The translations under genes were made by a program, and so were the position numbers. Of a stretch of DNA of 64,000 nucleotides, positions 36,572-46,505 are shown piece by piece. Origin of the DNA: UBA1672 sp050633285. GTDB lineage: Bacteria; Pseudomonadota; Alphaproteobacteria; Micavibrionales; Micavibrionaceae. Under the pieces are notes generated by a model, which saw only the letters and a program-made list of their open reading frames with translations, searched no databases and was not told the origin of the DNA. Numbering within the stretch: the stretch's first letter is position 1; every line of letters starts with the position of its first letter. The DNA is taken from NCBI GenBank assembly GCA_050633285.1, contig JBOEGG010000007.1:9225-73224 (forward strand), read 5' to 3'.

Positions 36572-37180
36572 TTAATCCTTTTGGTTTTTAAGCGCGGTTA
36601 AAAGATAAAGTGCAGATTGGTATGACTGATCTCGAAGGGACTTGTTTGTGCCAAGAGGGGCTAGAGATTCGACATTAAAGTAAATGCCAACAATGCCTGC
36701 GGTTACATTTTGAATATGCTCAATATCTGCACGGGGGTAAATGCGCTGTAGTTGATTAGTAAAGCCCTCTATAAAAGTACTTAACCATCTCTGCATTTCT
36801 TTTTTTATATTCGGGTCTGTTTGAGCTGCATAGATCAAAGCAGCGGCGATCATAACATCGCTATGTTGTGCATTTGAGGGGGTTGAATAAAAAAGGGAGT
36901 ATACAAAGTCCTCACCCCTACAATCTTTTGGGATCACGGCATAAGCCTCTTGCATGGCCTGTTCACTTCTGTGAATAAAGCGTTTAACGGCCATTTGTAA
37001 AAGGTCGTCTCTATTCCCTATATTATGCCGTAATAACGGACGGGCGATTTTGGCTTCTTCGGCAATTTTTTGTAAAGTTGCTCCTTCAACGCCGTACAAC
37101 GAAATACAGCGTTCATAAGCTTGTAGAATTTCCTCAGTGCGCTTTTCTTTGATGCTAGGTCGAGCCATATCGGAGTTCAA
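36572..37180 (-). CDS. TetR-family transcriptional regulator
   Basis: A 202-residue protein with an N-terminal TetR HTH: EILQAYERCISLYGVEGATLQKIAEEAKIARPLLRHNIGNRDDLLQ. The C-terminal ligand-binding domain is helical. An internal ATG gives MARPSIKEK and may be the true start. It is the first gene of the operon running down to the Rieske oxygenase, and two copies of a palindrome lie immediately upstream, so autorepression of the whole operon is likely. Confidence 0.85.
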   Translation of the reverse strand: MNSDMARPSIKEKRTEEILQAYERCISLYGVEGATLQKIAEEAKIARPLLRHNIGNRDDLLQMAVKRFIHRSEQAMQEAYAVIPKDCRGEDFVYSLFYSTPSNAQHSDVMIAAALIYAAQTDPNIKKEMQRWLSTFIEGFTNQLQRIYPRADIEHIQNVTAGIVGIYFNVESLAPLGTNKSLRDQSYQSALYLLTALKNQKD

Positions 37181-37183
37181 TCA

Positions 37184-37244
37184 TTTATTGTCATTTATGA
37201 TAATATACCACGCACCACAGTTTATTGTCAATTTCGATAATAAA
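37184..37244. promoter_or_regulatory. Two candidate TetR operators
   Basis: Two near-identical 24-base imperfect palindromes: one from 37184 (TTTATTGTCATTTATGATAA...) and one from 37221 (TTTATTGTCAATTTCGATAA...). They match at about 20 positions, each has half-sites TTATTGTC and GATAATA, and they are spaced 37 bases apart just upstream of the TetR start at 37180. This arrangement is typical of autoregulated TetR operons. Confidence 0.6.
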
Positions 37245-37430
37245 CAAAATAAAACTTAGAGAATAATAAGTCTGTGCTATTAGCGAAATAGCCAGTCATC
37301 ATTGTTTTTGAAGATAGCCGGCATATTCCTGTTGTTAAAATCAAGTTTGGACACCTGACTGAATATTAGTATATTGGCAGAGCTCCAATTTACTAATATA
37401 ATTTTATTCAATATTTAAGGGTAAATAACT

Positions 37431-38090
37431 ATGCAACTTTTCGTTTTTATTTTCTTATCGTTAACCTCTTTTTTCTCTGCTTCAGTAGGGGCAAATGAAG
37501 TCTTTTCTGATACAAAAATCGTTTATTTAACAAAAAATGAAATACTTTTTGATAAAAACGAAACCAAAATCTCACCAAAGAATCCACTTCCGTTAATGTC
37601 TTGGGATAGTGGTATTTGTTTCATATTAGGATCAATGCCAGAGGAGAATGATAAAGAAAGGGGAGTATTACTTGAAAAAGTTTTTGGTTCTTTTGATAAA
37701 AACAAACCTTTTATAAATGGTACTTTGACTGATGATACGGGTAAAATATATCAATTGTCTGGCAAAATTAAATCAGAAACTTACAGAAGGAAAGATCCGG
37801 ATAGTACTGAAACTGAAATGATCATTTGTAACTGTGTGGCCTGCACAGAGAAAGGGAAAGCTCAGCCAGATAATATCAGATCAATTCAAATAAAAGCCGT
37901 TACACCATTCAAAGCAAAAAGTGTTTACTGGTATACATTGAAGAGTGATGCGCTAGATTCTTTGGAAGATACAGAAGATCCTCTCCATCGTTGGCGAAAG
38001 CTTCAAGAGGCGCGCATCCAACGTGAAATTAAGGTTAGAGAAGAAGGCGGTGAAAAAAAATCGTTTCTGCAATGGTTATTTGGGCAATAG
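37431..38090 (+). CDS. Hypothetical secreted protein (219 aa)
   Basis: Begins with a signal peptide (MQLFVFIFLSLTSFFSASVGANE) and carries a CNCVACTE cysteine cluster in the middle and a basic, charged C-terminus ending FLQWLFGQ. No family is recognised. A TATTTAAGGG run lies ahead of the ATG. It faces away from the TetR operon and is followed by a 210-base gap before the convergent MBL hydrolase, in which I see no gene. Confidence 0.65.
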   Translation: MQLFVFIFLSLTSFFSASVGANEVFSDTKIVYLTKNEILFDKNETKISPKNPLPLMSWDSGICFILGSMPEENDKERGVLLEKVFGSFDKNKPFINGTLTDDTGKIYQLSGKIKSETYRRKDPDSTETEMIICNCVACTEKGKAQPDNIRSIQIKAVTPFKAKSVYWYTLKSDALDSLEDTEDPLHRWRKLQEARIQREIKVREEGGEKKSFLQWLFGQ

Positions 38091-38300
38091 AGTTTTCTAA
38101 TTACGAAAACACAGTAGAGGGTTAAGTGATGAGGAGATGTAGGGAATAATAGGGGCAATTTATCGTGAAAGATTATACTGAAATTGAATAATAATGTTAT
38201 CTTTATGAGTGATAATGTATATTATGGAAAATGTCCAGTTATATTCTTTATATCCTCATGTTATATTACCTGTACATAATGCATTCTCTCGTGCTGCTCG

Positions 38301-39086
38301 TCACAAAACAAGGCCATCATAGGCCGGATGGAAGCCCTGAGGCAATGTGTCTGCCAACGTTTGGTAATCCATTAAAGTTGACAAGCATGTCACATAGACA
38401 GTTTCGGCCTGTATATAACGGTTATACTCATACAAACGCTCCAGATGTGCGTGTGCAGGATTTTCATCATAGAGATAGCCAGCACCATCAACAATCCAAA
38501 CCTTAGAACCTTTAATAACATCTAGCGCTGTTTGATCTAAACTTCGCATATCAACACAATATGAAATATCACCAAAACGATAACCGACAGATGTGCATGT
38601 ACCGTGATCCATTTTAAATGGTATGAATGATATGTCGTTAATAGTTTGTGTGCGACCATAATCAGATTCATCAAATGGACAAGCCTGCATGATTGGTGGA
38701 TACATTTCAGAATTTTCACCACCATCAAATATATAGGTAAAGCGCCCCGCTATATCCCCTAACACACTCGATTTTCCATAACATTTTATTGGATACTTTC
38801 CGTTTCGAAAATAGAATGAACGAATATCATCTATTCCATGTGTATGGTCACTATGTTGATGCGTGTAAAGAACGGCTGATAACTCATTGATATTAAAATG
38901 ATTCATTTGCATTCTAAAATCAGCGCCGGTATCAATCACCAATGTACTATTCTCAGACTGAACAGAAAAACAGCAACGATAGCGCCTGTTCTTTGGCTCA
39001 TTAGGATTACAATCACCCCAATAATTCCCGATAGCCGGAACACCTGAGGAATTGCCGCACCCCAATATTGTAAATTTCAATGTCAT
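38301..39086 (-). CDS. MBL-fold metallohydrolase, PhnP-like
   Basis: A 261-residue metallo-beta-lactamase-fold protein: LGCGNSSGVPAIGNYWGDC, DTGADFR, and the metal motif THQHSDHTHGIDDIR, with later ligands in FKMDHGTCTSVGYRF. It belongs to the PhnP/RNase Z-like phosphodiesterase group usually found after tatD in alphaproteobacteria. Its ATG overlaps the tatD stop (ATGA), and it is the last gene of the block metG-tatD-MBL. Confidence 0.85.
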   Translation of the reverse strand: MTLKFTILGCGNSSGVPAIGNYWGDCNPNEPKNRRYRCCFSVQSENSTLVIDTGADFRMQMNHFNINELSAVLYTHQHSDHTHGIDDIRSFYFRNGKYPIKCYGKSSVLGDIAGRFTYIFDGGENSEMYPPIMQACPFDESDYGRTQTINDISFIPFKMDHGTCTSVGYRFGDISYCVDMRSLDQTALDVIKGSKVWIVDGAGYLYDENPAHAHLERLYEYNRYIQAETVYVTCLSTLMDYQTLADTLPQGFHPAYDGLVL

Positions 39087-39880
39087 CGCTGCTGTGCTTT
39101 TGTAAACAGATTATAAAAATTCTCTGTTGTTATTCTAGCAAATTCATCTGTACTCACGCCATAAAGCTCTGCTAAAAATTCACCTGTTTTGGTGACATAT
39201 GCAGGCTCATTCGTTTTTCCACGATATGGTACTGGTGCAAGGAACGGCGCATCTGTTTCCACCAGAACCTTATCAAGCGGCACTATTTTCGCGGTTTCAC
39301 GCAATTCATCCGCCTTTTTAAAGGTGATAATCCCCGAGAACGAGATGTAAAAACCCATATCAAGCGCTTGTTCAGCCAACCATTGTGAAGAACTAAAACA
39401 GTGCATTACGGCGGATAGGGATGTCCCCTGCCCCTCTTCTTTCATGATACTTGCGGTGTCTTGCTCTGCATCGCGTGTATGAACGATCATGGGTAAGTCG
39501 CTCTCAATACAGGCACGAATATGCTTACGAAAACTGTGCTGCTGGTCTTCTCTTGGGGAATTATCGTAGTAATAATCCAAGCCTGTTTCACCTAAAGCAA
39601 TGACCTGATTATGCGCCTGCGCAATCTCTACAATTTTACTTTGTGTGAAGGACTTTTCAGAATCCAACCCCGCATCGTGTGGATGTGTACCGATACTGCA
39701 CCAGACATTATCATTTTCCTTTGTGATGGCGATAAGCTCGTCAATTTCTTCTGACATACGACAACATACTGTGAGCATACCATCAACGCCCACCTCTCGT
39801 GCAGACTCTATAATTTCCGCGGGATTACCCTTTTCTTTAATCCCCGAATGGTTTAGATGACAATGGGAATCAATCCACAT
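39083..39880 (-). CDS. tatD: TatD-family metal-dependent hydrolase
   Basis: A 265-residue TIM-barrel hydrolase/deoxyribonuclease. It starts WIDSHCHLNHSGI (metal HxH), with ALGETGLDYYYD, PMIVHTRDAEQDT, VMHCFSSS, ISFSGIITFK and VETDAPFLAPVPYRGKTNEP, all classical TatD signatures. It abuts metG (shared base at 39880) and overlaps the MBL gene, the standard alphaproteobacterial metG-tatD order. Confidence 0.92.
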   Translation of the reverse strand: MWIDSHCHLNHSGIKEKGNPAEIIESAREVGVDGMLTVCCRMSEEIDELIAITKENDNVWCSIGTHPHDAGLDSEKSFTQSKIVEIAQAHNQVIALGETGLDYYYDNSPREDQQHSFRKHIRACIESDLPMIVHTRDAEQDTASIMKEEGQGTSLSAVMHCFSSSQWLAEQALDMGFYISFSGIITFKKADELRETAKIVPLDKVLVETDAPFLAPVPYRGKTNEPAYVTKTGEFLAELYGVSTDEFARITTENFYNLFTKAQQR

Positions 39881-41457
39881 TATGCAGCCTCTTCATTCTC
39901 AACAATGCGTGGAAACACGCCTTCCGGCTTTTCAATTTTTGTGCCTGATTTTAACGCATATTCAGGTGAAATATGGGCAAAATCACGTTGATCACTTATG
40001 ACCTCTAATTGATCCAGCATCTTAGGTGCAGAATGCGGGACTACGGGCTGTACCACTATTGCCAAACACCTTATTGCCTCAGCAAGAACATAAAGCACTG
40101 TTGCCATACGTTCAGGATCTTCTTTTTTAAGTTTCCATGGTGCTTGGGCATCAACATATGCATCAGACGCGGCAACAACGCTCCATATTTTTTCTAATGC
40201 GCGATTAATTTTCATGTCATCAAATGAGGTGCGAATTTCATCGACAAGAGCGTATGCGCGATCCAACAGTGCTTGATCCTCTTGTGTGAAAGCTTGTGGA
40301 ACAGGCATTTGTGCATCACAGTTCTTAAAAACCATAGAAAGTGTGCGCTGTGCCAAGTTACCTAGCCCATTGGCAAGGTCTGCATTTATACGTTGTACGG
40401 CCTGTTCATGTGAAAAGTTACCATCATTACCATGCGGAACTTCACGCATCAGGAAATAACGGATTTGATCCAGTCCATATAACTCAATCAAATCATCCGG
40501 TGAAAGGACATTTCCAATGGATTTTGACATTTTTTGTCCCTGCACATTAATAAATCCATGTGCAAAAATTGTTTGTGGTAGTGGTAGGTTTGCTGCCATC
40601 AGGAACGCAGGCCAATAAATCGCGTGGAAACGCGTTATGTCCTTACCAATTACATGATAATTCGCAGGCCAGAACTTACTCATTTCCGTTGAATCTTCAT
40701 CAGGATAGCCAAGAGCCGTGAGATAGTTTGTTAATGCATCAAGCCACACATACATAACGTGATCTTCATCACCGGGAACAGGAATTCCCCATTTCAAGCG
40801 GCTTTTGTGACGTGATATAGACAGGTCATTTAACCCGCCATCCTGTTTAAGAAAGCTCATAATCTCGTTCATGCGCGATACGGGTTGTACTGCGGTGATA
40901 TTTTGTTGGTAATAGTCAATCAGAGCGTCTGTGTATTTTGAGAGCTTAAAGAAGTAACTTGGCTCTTCGACCCATTCAACTTCAGTGCCAAGAGGCGTGA
41001 ATTTCTGGCCGTTTTCATCAGTGCGCAGCTCATCCTCTGTGAAATATGCTTCTTCACGAATGGAATACCACCCTTCATATTTACCAAGATAAATATCACC
41101 ATTCGCGTTCAGCTTTTCCCACATCGCTTGTGAAGCTGTATAGTGACGTTCTTGCGTTGTACGAAGGAAGTCATCATTCGATATCCCAAGCTTTTCAGTC
41201 ATTTCAATGAAAGTCGCCGCGTTTTTATCGGCAAATGCGCGTGGCTGCATACCATTTTGTTCCGCAGTTTGCGCGACCTTTTCACCGTGTTCATCCGTTC
41301 CGGTCAGGAACTTTACATCATATCCGTCCAAACGTTTAAAACGGGCAAGAACATCCGTTAAAATCGATTCATATGCATGCCCAAGATGTGGCACGCCATT
41401 GACGTAAGAGATCGCCGTAGTGATGTAGAAAGGTGTTTTCGTACTCAAGGTCTTCAA
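39880..41457 (-). CDS. metG: Methionyl-tRNA synthetase
   Basis: A 525-residue class I synthetase. The HIGH-type signature is PHLGHAYE near residue 23, the KMSKS motif is KMSKSIGNVLSP near 295, and ISYVNGVPHLGHA and FTGTDEHGEKVA are typical. Its length matches the monomeric form without the C-terminal tRNA-binding domain. It lies between holB and tatD, as in many alphaproteobacteria. Confidence 0.95.
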   Translation of the reverse strand: MKTLSTKTPFYITTAISYVNGVPHLGHAYESILTDVLARFKRLDGYDVKFLTGTDEHGEKVAQTAEQNGMQPRAFADKNAATFIEMTEKLGISNDDFLRTTQERHYTASQAMWEKLNANGDIYLGKYEGWYSIREEAYFTEDELRTDENGQKFTPLGTEVEWVEEPSYFFKLSKYTDALIDYYQQNITAVQPVSRMNEIMSFLKQDGGLNDLSISRHKSRLKWGIPVPGDEDHVMYVWLDALTNYLTALGYPDEDSTEMSKFWPANYHVIGKDITRFHAIYWPAFLMAANLPLPQTIFAHGFINVQGQKMSKSIGNVLSPDDLIELYGLDQIRYFLMREVPHGNDGNFSHEQAVQRINADLANGLGNLAQRTLSMVFKNCDAQMPVPQAFTQEDQALLDRAYALVDEIRTSFDDMKINRALEKIWSVVAASDAYVDAQAPWKLKKEDPERMATVLYVLAEAIRCLAIVVQPVVPHSAPKMLDQLEVISDQRDFAHISPEYALKSGTKIEKPEGVFPRIVENEEAA

Positions 41458-41477
41458 GCTCCTGCAAATAATGTCCG

Positions 41478-42644
41478 CTATTCACTTATCACAAGAAAAC
41501 AGCTGCGTATAGCGTCGCGCCTATCCAGATTGGAAAAATCTACGCGTTCAAAGTGTTTTTTCAAATTATCAGAAATCGTAATTAAACGTTCCAACGGTGT
41601 TTCCACCATAAAATAACTTACACCCGCGCCTTTTAATGCAGGTGGCAAATCAGTGCCACCGCGTGCTTTGGTACGTAACATTTGCGTGAATACCCACTGC
41701 ATCAGATCAGCGAACATTCTGTACTCTTTATCCTGTGCAGGTGAGGATAGTGAGGAAGATAGCTCATGCAATCTTGCCCAATTCCAATTTGGCGCAGTTT
41801 CCAGATATTCAAGGATTTGTGAGAGGGTTTGCAACCCGCCCTCCTCTACATACCGTAAAGCTTGGCCGATACTGCCTTCTGACAGGCTAGACAATGTCGT
41901 CATATCCTCAATCGACAGATAATGCCCCTGACGAGATAATAAATCTTTCATATTATCTTGTGATAACGGGTCAAAATTTATTACGCGGGCGCGTGAACGT
42001 ATTGTTGGAATCAACATACCCGGTCTGTGTGCGACCAACATAATCAGTACATTAGCAGGCGGTTCTTCGAGAATTTTAAGGATAGCGTTTTGCGCGCTTC
42101 TGTTCATTGTGTCGGCATCTTCGACAAGGACAATGCGCCAGCCCCCTTCGGATGCCGTTTTGCGTAAGAATGGTTCAATCTTGCGCAATGCATCTACCTT
42201 AAGCGTTGCATCTTGCTTACCTTTTGCCGTATCAAACGCGCGATGAATATGGAGCAAATCTGCATGCCCACCTGAGACAATACGCGCAGATACCGGATCA
42301 TCCGCGGCAACGTCCAATGATGATATGTCCGGCTGTATATCCTCACCACCGAATAAGCTATCTTGGTTATCTTCCACTTTACCGTTCTTTAGTAAAAAAC
42401 GCGCAAGGCGGAACGCCATTGTGGTTTTTCCAATACCTTGGTTACCGGAAAATATCATTGCGTGCGGCAAGCTGTTCTTCTGGAACAGGTCTATAAAGAG
42501 ATTTTCTTGCTCTTCATGCCCCAAGCAAAAAGTCATAGCTTTTGGTTCTTGCAGTTTCTGCGACTCTACGGCTGATTGCGGAGAATCGTAATCGTCCTCA
42601 CGCTCATCATCATAGACTATATCTTCATCACCAAAGAGGCTCAT
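41478..42644 (-). CDS. holB: DNA polymerase III subunit delta'
   Basis: Clamp-loader subunit of 388 residues. AAA+ features: Walker A GNQGIGKTTMAF, LVEDADTMNRSAQNAILKILEEPP (Walker B and sensor region), and RPGMLIPTIRSRARVINF. An acidic N-terminal extension precedes the fold, as often in alphaproteobacteria, and a linker carries no zinc cysteines. It is placed between tmk and metG, the conserved order. Confidence 0.92.
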   Translation of the reverse strand: MSLFGDEDIVYDDEREDDYDSPQSAVESQKLQEPKAMTFCLGHEEQENLFIDLFQKNSLPHAMIFSGNQGIGKTTMAFRLARFLLKNGKVEDNQDSLFGGEDIQPDISSLDVAADDPVSARIVSGGHADLLHIHRAFDTAKGKQDATLKVDALRKIEPFLRKTASEGGWRIVLVEDADTMNRSAQNAILKILEEPPANVLIMLVAHRPGMLIPTIRSRARVINFDPLSQDNMKDLLSRQGHYLSIEDMTTLSSLSEGSIGQALRYVEEGGLQTLSQILEYLETAPNWNWARLHELSSSLSSPAQDKEYRMFADLMQWVFTQMLRTKARGGTDLPPALKGAGVSYFMVETPLERLITISDNLKKHFERVDFSNLDRRDAIRSCFLVISE

Positions 42645-42664
42645 CGTAACTCTAACTCATAATT

Positions 42665-43330
42665 TTAAAGGGCCTGCAATTTAGACAGGGCAATATTTTG
42701 TATCTCGACCGCGATATTATCAATATCCTGCGCTGCGTTGAGTATATAGCAACGATCATCGTTTTTTCGCGCAATATCAAGAAAGCCTTCACGCAGTTTT
42801 TCATGAAAGGATAAATCCATACGTTCAAACCGATCTTCGGTTTTATCATAGCCCTTTTCAGAAGCTAAACGCTTATAAGAACGCTCTAACCCTGTGCGGA
42901 CATCAAGATCAAGAATAAACGTTAAGTCCGGGGCAAAGCCGTCAATAGATACGCGCTCTATTTCACGGATTCTTTCAATGTCCAAGCCACGACCATACCC
43001 TTGATAAGCCATCGTGGAGTCGGTAAAACGATCGCAAATCACAACACACCCATCATTGAGGGCAGGCTTTATAATTTTTTCAATATGCATGGCTCGTGCA
43101 GCGAATAGTAATAGTGTCTCGGCCATAGGGTTCCAATCACCACCATCACGCTGCACAAGTAAGTTACGAATACTCTCGGCTTCTTGTGTGCCGCCAGGTT
43201 CACGCGTTGTCACAACACGCCGCCCTTGTGCGGTAATTGCTTGTGCCAATTTATTAATCTGGCTTGTCTTCCCTGCGCCCTCTCCTCCTTCCAAAGAGAT
43301 GAAATACCCTGTATTCGGTGTATTAGACAT
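42665..43330 (-). CDS. tmk: Thymidylate kinase
   Basis: Phosphorylates dTMP to dTDP. The 221-residue protein has P-loop FISLEGGEGAGKTSQINKL, the DR motif CDRFTDSTMAYQGYGRG and the lid region. All residues look intact. It shares its ATG region with the dacA stop (43330) and precedes holB by 21 bases. Confidence 0.94.
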   Translation of the reverse strand: MSNTPNTGYFISLEGGEGAGKTSQINKLAQAITAQGRRVVTTREPGGTQEAESIRNLLVQRDGGDWNPMAETLLLFAARAMHIEKIIKPALNDGCVVICDRFTDSTMAYQGYGRGLDIERIREIERVSIDGFAPDLTFILDLDVRTGLERSYKRLASEKGYDKTEDRFERMDLSFHEKLREGFLDIARKNDDRCYILNAAQDIDNIAVEIQNIALSKLQAL

Positions 43331-44493
43331 TATAGAAAGCTCCCTTCGCCTGTGCTCAGAAGGCGTGCTTTTGCAAGTAGTTTAGCGAAGAAGCCCAGTT
43401 CTGCAACATCAGATGAGGTCACTAATGGTACGTTGATAACTTCACCATCAGGAACTGTGACAGTAACTTTACCTATTTCTTCACCTTTTTTGATTGGAGC
43501 TTTTAATGGTGATTTGTAACTCACTTCGATCTTCAAATCATTTTCATATAGCTTTGGCACAGTAACGTGGATGGGTTGTTTTGCATGTACGCCAACCTTG
43601 TTTTGCACACCGAGATACACAGGAACTTTGTCAAGCTCAGCCCCATCTGCGAACAGATTTACATTACGAAAACCATTGAGGGCCCATTGTAGCAGCCTTG
43701 CAGATTCCTGTGATCGCTCTTTACTACTTTCCAGACCGTTAATTACCAAAACAACACGACGACCATCACGTTGTCCTGTACCAATTAAGCCATAACCGCC
43801 TATCTCGGTGTGCCCTGTTTTCAAACCATCTGCGCCAATTCCCTTGTAAAGTAAGGGATTGCGGTTTGTTTGGCGGATTTTATTATAGGTAAATTCTTTT
43901 TCCGCGTAATAACCATAATATTGCGGAAAGTTTACAATCATATTTTTGGCCAACGTCGCCAAATCACGCGCAGTTGAGTAATGATCTGGATCAGGCCAGC
44001 CACTCGCATTCATAAAGTGGCTATCTTTCATACCAAGCTCACGCGCTTTTTTATTCAAGGCCGCAGCAAAGGACACTTCATCGCCTGCCAAACCTTCGGC
44101 TAAAACAATTGTTGCATCATTACCTGATTGAATAATTACGCCGCGAATAAGGTCTTCAACTTTTACAGTTTTACCAACCTCAACAAACATTTTTGATCCG
44201 CCTTTTCTCCAGGCTTTTTCACTTACCAATAGTTCATCCTCAAGGGATAAGCTGCCCTTTTTCAATGCATCAAAAATAAGATACATTGTCATAACCTTAC
44301 TCATCGAGGAAGTTGGCATTCTCTCATCAGGGTTTTTCTCAAGTAAAACTGTACCGGTATCATAATCAAGTATGATGGCTTGCTTTGCCTTTGTCGTAAC
44401 ATCGGCCGCAATCGCACTATTTGAATCTATAACACTGTATAGACACGTCAACATTCCAAATATAAGCAGCGTATAGCCAGATACAGCTTTCAT
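43330..44493 (-). CDS. dacA: D-alanyl-D-alanine carboxypeptidase (PBP5/6, DacA-like)
   Basis: A periplasmic penicillin-binding protein. I use ATG 44493 (MKAVSGYTLL), which is preceded by AGGGAAGAGAA; an ATG at 44526 adds 11 residues. A signal peptide is followed by the SxxK motif SMSKVM, the SxN motif SGNDA, and KTG in LKTGHTEIGGYG, then a C-terminal PBP5-type domain and tail. It trims D-Ala from peptidoglycan stem peptides. It lies with rlpA and mltB in a cell-wall block. Confidence 0.93.
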   Translation of the reverse strand: MKAVSGYTLLIFGMLTCLYSVIDSNSAIAADVTTKAKQAIILDYDTGTVLLEKNPDERMPTSSMSKVMTMYLIFDALKKGSLSLEDELLVSEKAWRKGGSKMFVEVGKTVKVEDLIRGVIIQSGNDATIVLAEGLAGDEVSFAAALNKKARELGMKDSHFMNASGWPDPDHYSTARDLATLAKNMIVNFPQYYGYYAEKEFTYNKIRQTNRNPLLYKGIGADGLKTGHTEIGGYGLIGTGQRDGRRVVLVINGLESSKERSQESARLLQWALNGFRNVNLFADGAELDKVPVYLGVQNKVGVHAKQPIHVTVPKLYENDLKIEVSYKSPLKAPIKKGEEIGKVTVTVPDGEVINVPLVTSSDVAELGFFAKLLAKARLLSTGEGSFL

Positions 44494-44541
44494 TTCTCTT
44501 CCCTTTTGTAACATGTCCCTATTCAATCACGCGCAGCACAA

Positions 44542-45477
44542 TTAATCCACTATGATCCGCGCATTATTATGCCCGCGTGCCATTACCCCCTCTAACAGCG
44601 CATCTGCCTCAGGCACATTACGCGTGGGAAACCTGACGCGGTAATATGTTACGTTATCTACTGTTACAGGATGTATTTGTGCACGCCCGAATGTGTCAAG
44701 CGCGCTGGCATGCCTCATCGCTCCTTCACGCGTTGAAAATGCACCTGTTTGCACGAAAACACCTTTTGAGTTTACGGGATACTCTGAGACAACAGAATCC
44801 GGATAAAAATTTCCTGCCTTTACATGTCCGGGTGTTGTCACTTTATTTTGCGTTGTTAAAGACACGGGTTGGTTCACCGGTGCAGGCTTCGTACTTGCCA
44901 TTTGTACGTTGGGTGATTTGTACGAGCTCTTATTCATGGGCACTTCCATACCGCGCGTATCTTGTCCGTTTTGTGCGGCCTGTGCGACCATACGACTTTC
45001 TGCCTCTAAAACCTGAACACGTACTTTGGCTATCCCTTTATTCTTAAAGCCAAGTAACTCAGCCGAACGCTTTGACATATCGATAATACGACCATGTGCA
45101 TATGGCCCACGATCATTCACACGCACGATGAGCGAGCGCCCATTCTCCAAATTTGTAACACGCACGATACTTGGTAGAGGAAGCGTTTTATGCGCGGCAG
45201 TTAATTCATTCTGGTCGTAAGTTTCACCGTTTGCAGTTTTCTTTCCGTGGAATCCTGGGCCATACCATGATGCGACTCCGCGCTTATCATAATCGTAATC
45301 AACTGCGGGATAATAGCGCACCCCTTTAATCGTATAAGGTGAACCAATTTTATAATGCCCTTTGCTGTACCCGCCTCCGGCCAGTTTTTTTCCAAAATGA
45401 GAGGCCAGCTCTATTTCCGAGCAGCCGGATAAAAGCAAACAAAATGAAAGAAAAGAAACAGCAATAAAGTGACGCAT
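44542..45477 (-). CDS. rlpA: Septal ring lytic transglycosylase RlpA (lipoprotein with SPOR)
   Basis: A 311-residue protein. Signal peptide and lipobox (LLLSGCSE), then the RlpA double-psi beta barrel GVASWYGPGFHGKKTANGE, LIVRVNDRGPYAHGRIIDMS, a linker, and a C-terminal SPOR domain (VFVQTGAFSTREGAMRHA...YYRVRFP) that binds denuded septal glycan. Length and order are normal. Confidence 0.92.
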   Translation of the reverse strand: MRHFIAVSFLSFCLLLSGCSEIELASHFGKKLAGGGYSKGHYKIGSPYTIKGVRYYPAVDYDYDKRGVASWYGPGFHGKKTANGETYDQNELTAAHKTLPLPSIVRVTNLENGRSLIVRVNDRGPYAHGRIIDMSKRSAELLGFKNKGIAKVRVQVLEAESRMVAQAAQNGQDTRGMEVPMNKSSYKSPNVQMASTKPAPVNQPVSLTTQNKVTTPGHVKAGNFYPDSVVSEYPVNSKGVFVQTGAFSTREGAMRHASALDTFGRAQIHPVTVDNVTYYRVRFPTRNVPEADALLEGVMARGHNNARIIVD

Positions 45478-45524
45478 AAGAAAATGCCCTTCAAATAATT
45501 AAAAACCAAGTTTGTTAAAGTAGC

Positions 45525-46499
45525 CTATTGAGCAATAAGATCTGCAAGCATACCAACAGATGTTGCAAAATAAGTCGATTTATTCCATTTCATGATAACG
45601 CGGTAATTATCATAGACAAGGTAAGTCGGCCCGTTCAGGCCATCAGGGGCAACGACAGACGCTCTCATCCCTTCAACAACAGGGATACCCTGCCCGCCAA
45701 GGAGGGTAACCCCCATACGTTTCCATGTTTGTAAATCATGTTTTACCTTTAGACCGACCATCCCTTTTGTGAAACCTTTAGGTACACTGACACGGCGCCC
45801 CCAACGCTCATCCTCAGCCCATCCACTTTTGCTCAAATAATTTGCAGTAGAGGCAAAGACATCCGGTAGGCTTGTCCAGATATCACGCTTTCCATCATTA
45901 TTCCCATCGACAGCAAAAGCATGAAAACTGGACGGCATAAATTGGTTCTGCCCCATTGCGCCGGCCCATGAACCTTTCATATTTTTCGGAGCGATATGTC
46001 CCGCGTCCAGTATCTTCAACGCATTAATCAGTTCCTTACGGAAGAAAGAGCTACGACGCCCATCATATGCCAATGTCGATAATGCGGTTACGACCTTAAA
46101 TCCACCTGTATTATTTCCGTAACTGGTCTCAATCCCCCATAACGCAACGATATATTGCGGTGGAACACCATATTTCTTCGCTGTTTTATCCAATAAGTCT
46201 CTGTGCTGTTTATATAGCCTACGCCCTTGTGCAACACGCGCATCGCTAATAACGCGTTTTTTGTATTGGGCGAAGGTCATTGTCCCTTCGGGTTGCTTAC
46301 GGTCAAGCTCAATGATACGCGGAATTGGCGCAACACCCACCATTGCCTGCTCAACTATTCCTTTTGATATGCCTTTAGATATAGCGTCTTTCTTAAAATT
46401 TTTGACCCATTTATCGAATTCTTCGTCCGCATGAGCATGCGCAGGTAACAAGGAAAGAGATAAGATTGCTGCGCATAGAAATTTAGCCGTGCGGTTCAT
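45525..46499 (-). CDS. mltB: Lytic murein transglycosylase B (MltB-like)
   Basis: A 324-residue exported enzyme: signal peptide ILSLSLLPAHAHA, catalytic Glu in VALWGIETSYGNN, and GAMGQNQFMPSSF, DGNNDGKRDIW and ATANYL-like segments of the SLT_2 family. It cleaves peptidoglycan glycan strands. It is followed by rlpA 47 bases later and forms a cell-wall block with it and dacA. Confidence 0.92.
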   Translation of the reverse strand: MNRTAKFLCAAILSLSLLPAHAHADEEFDKWVKNFKKDAISKGISKGIVEQAMVGVAPIPRIIELDRKQPEGTMTFAQYKKRVISDARVAQGRRLYKQHRDLLDKTAKKYGVPPQYIVALWGIETSYGNNTGGFKVVTALSTLAYDGRRSSFFRKELINALKILDAGHIAPKNMKGSWAGAMGQNQFMPSSFHAFAVDGNNDGKRDIWTSLPDVFASTANYLSKSGWAEDERWGRRVSVPKGFTKGMVGLKVKHDLQTWKRMGVTLLGGQGIPVVEGMRASVVAPDGLNGPTYLVYDNYRVIMKWNKSTYFATSVGMLADLIAQ

Positions 46500-46505
46500 T
46501 TGGTT

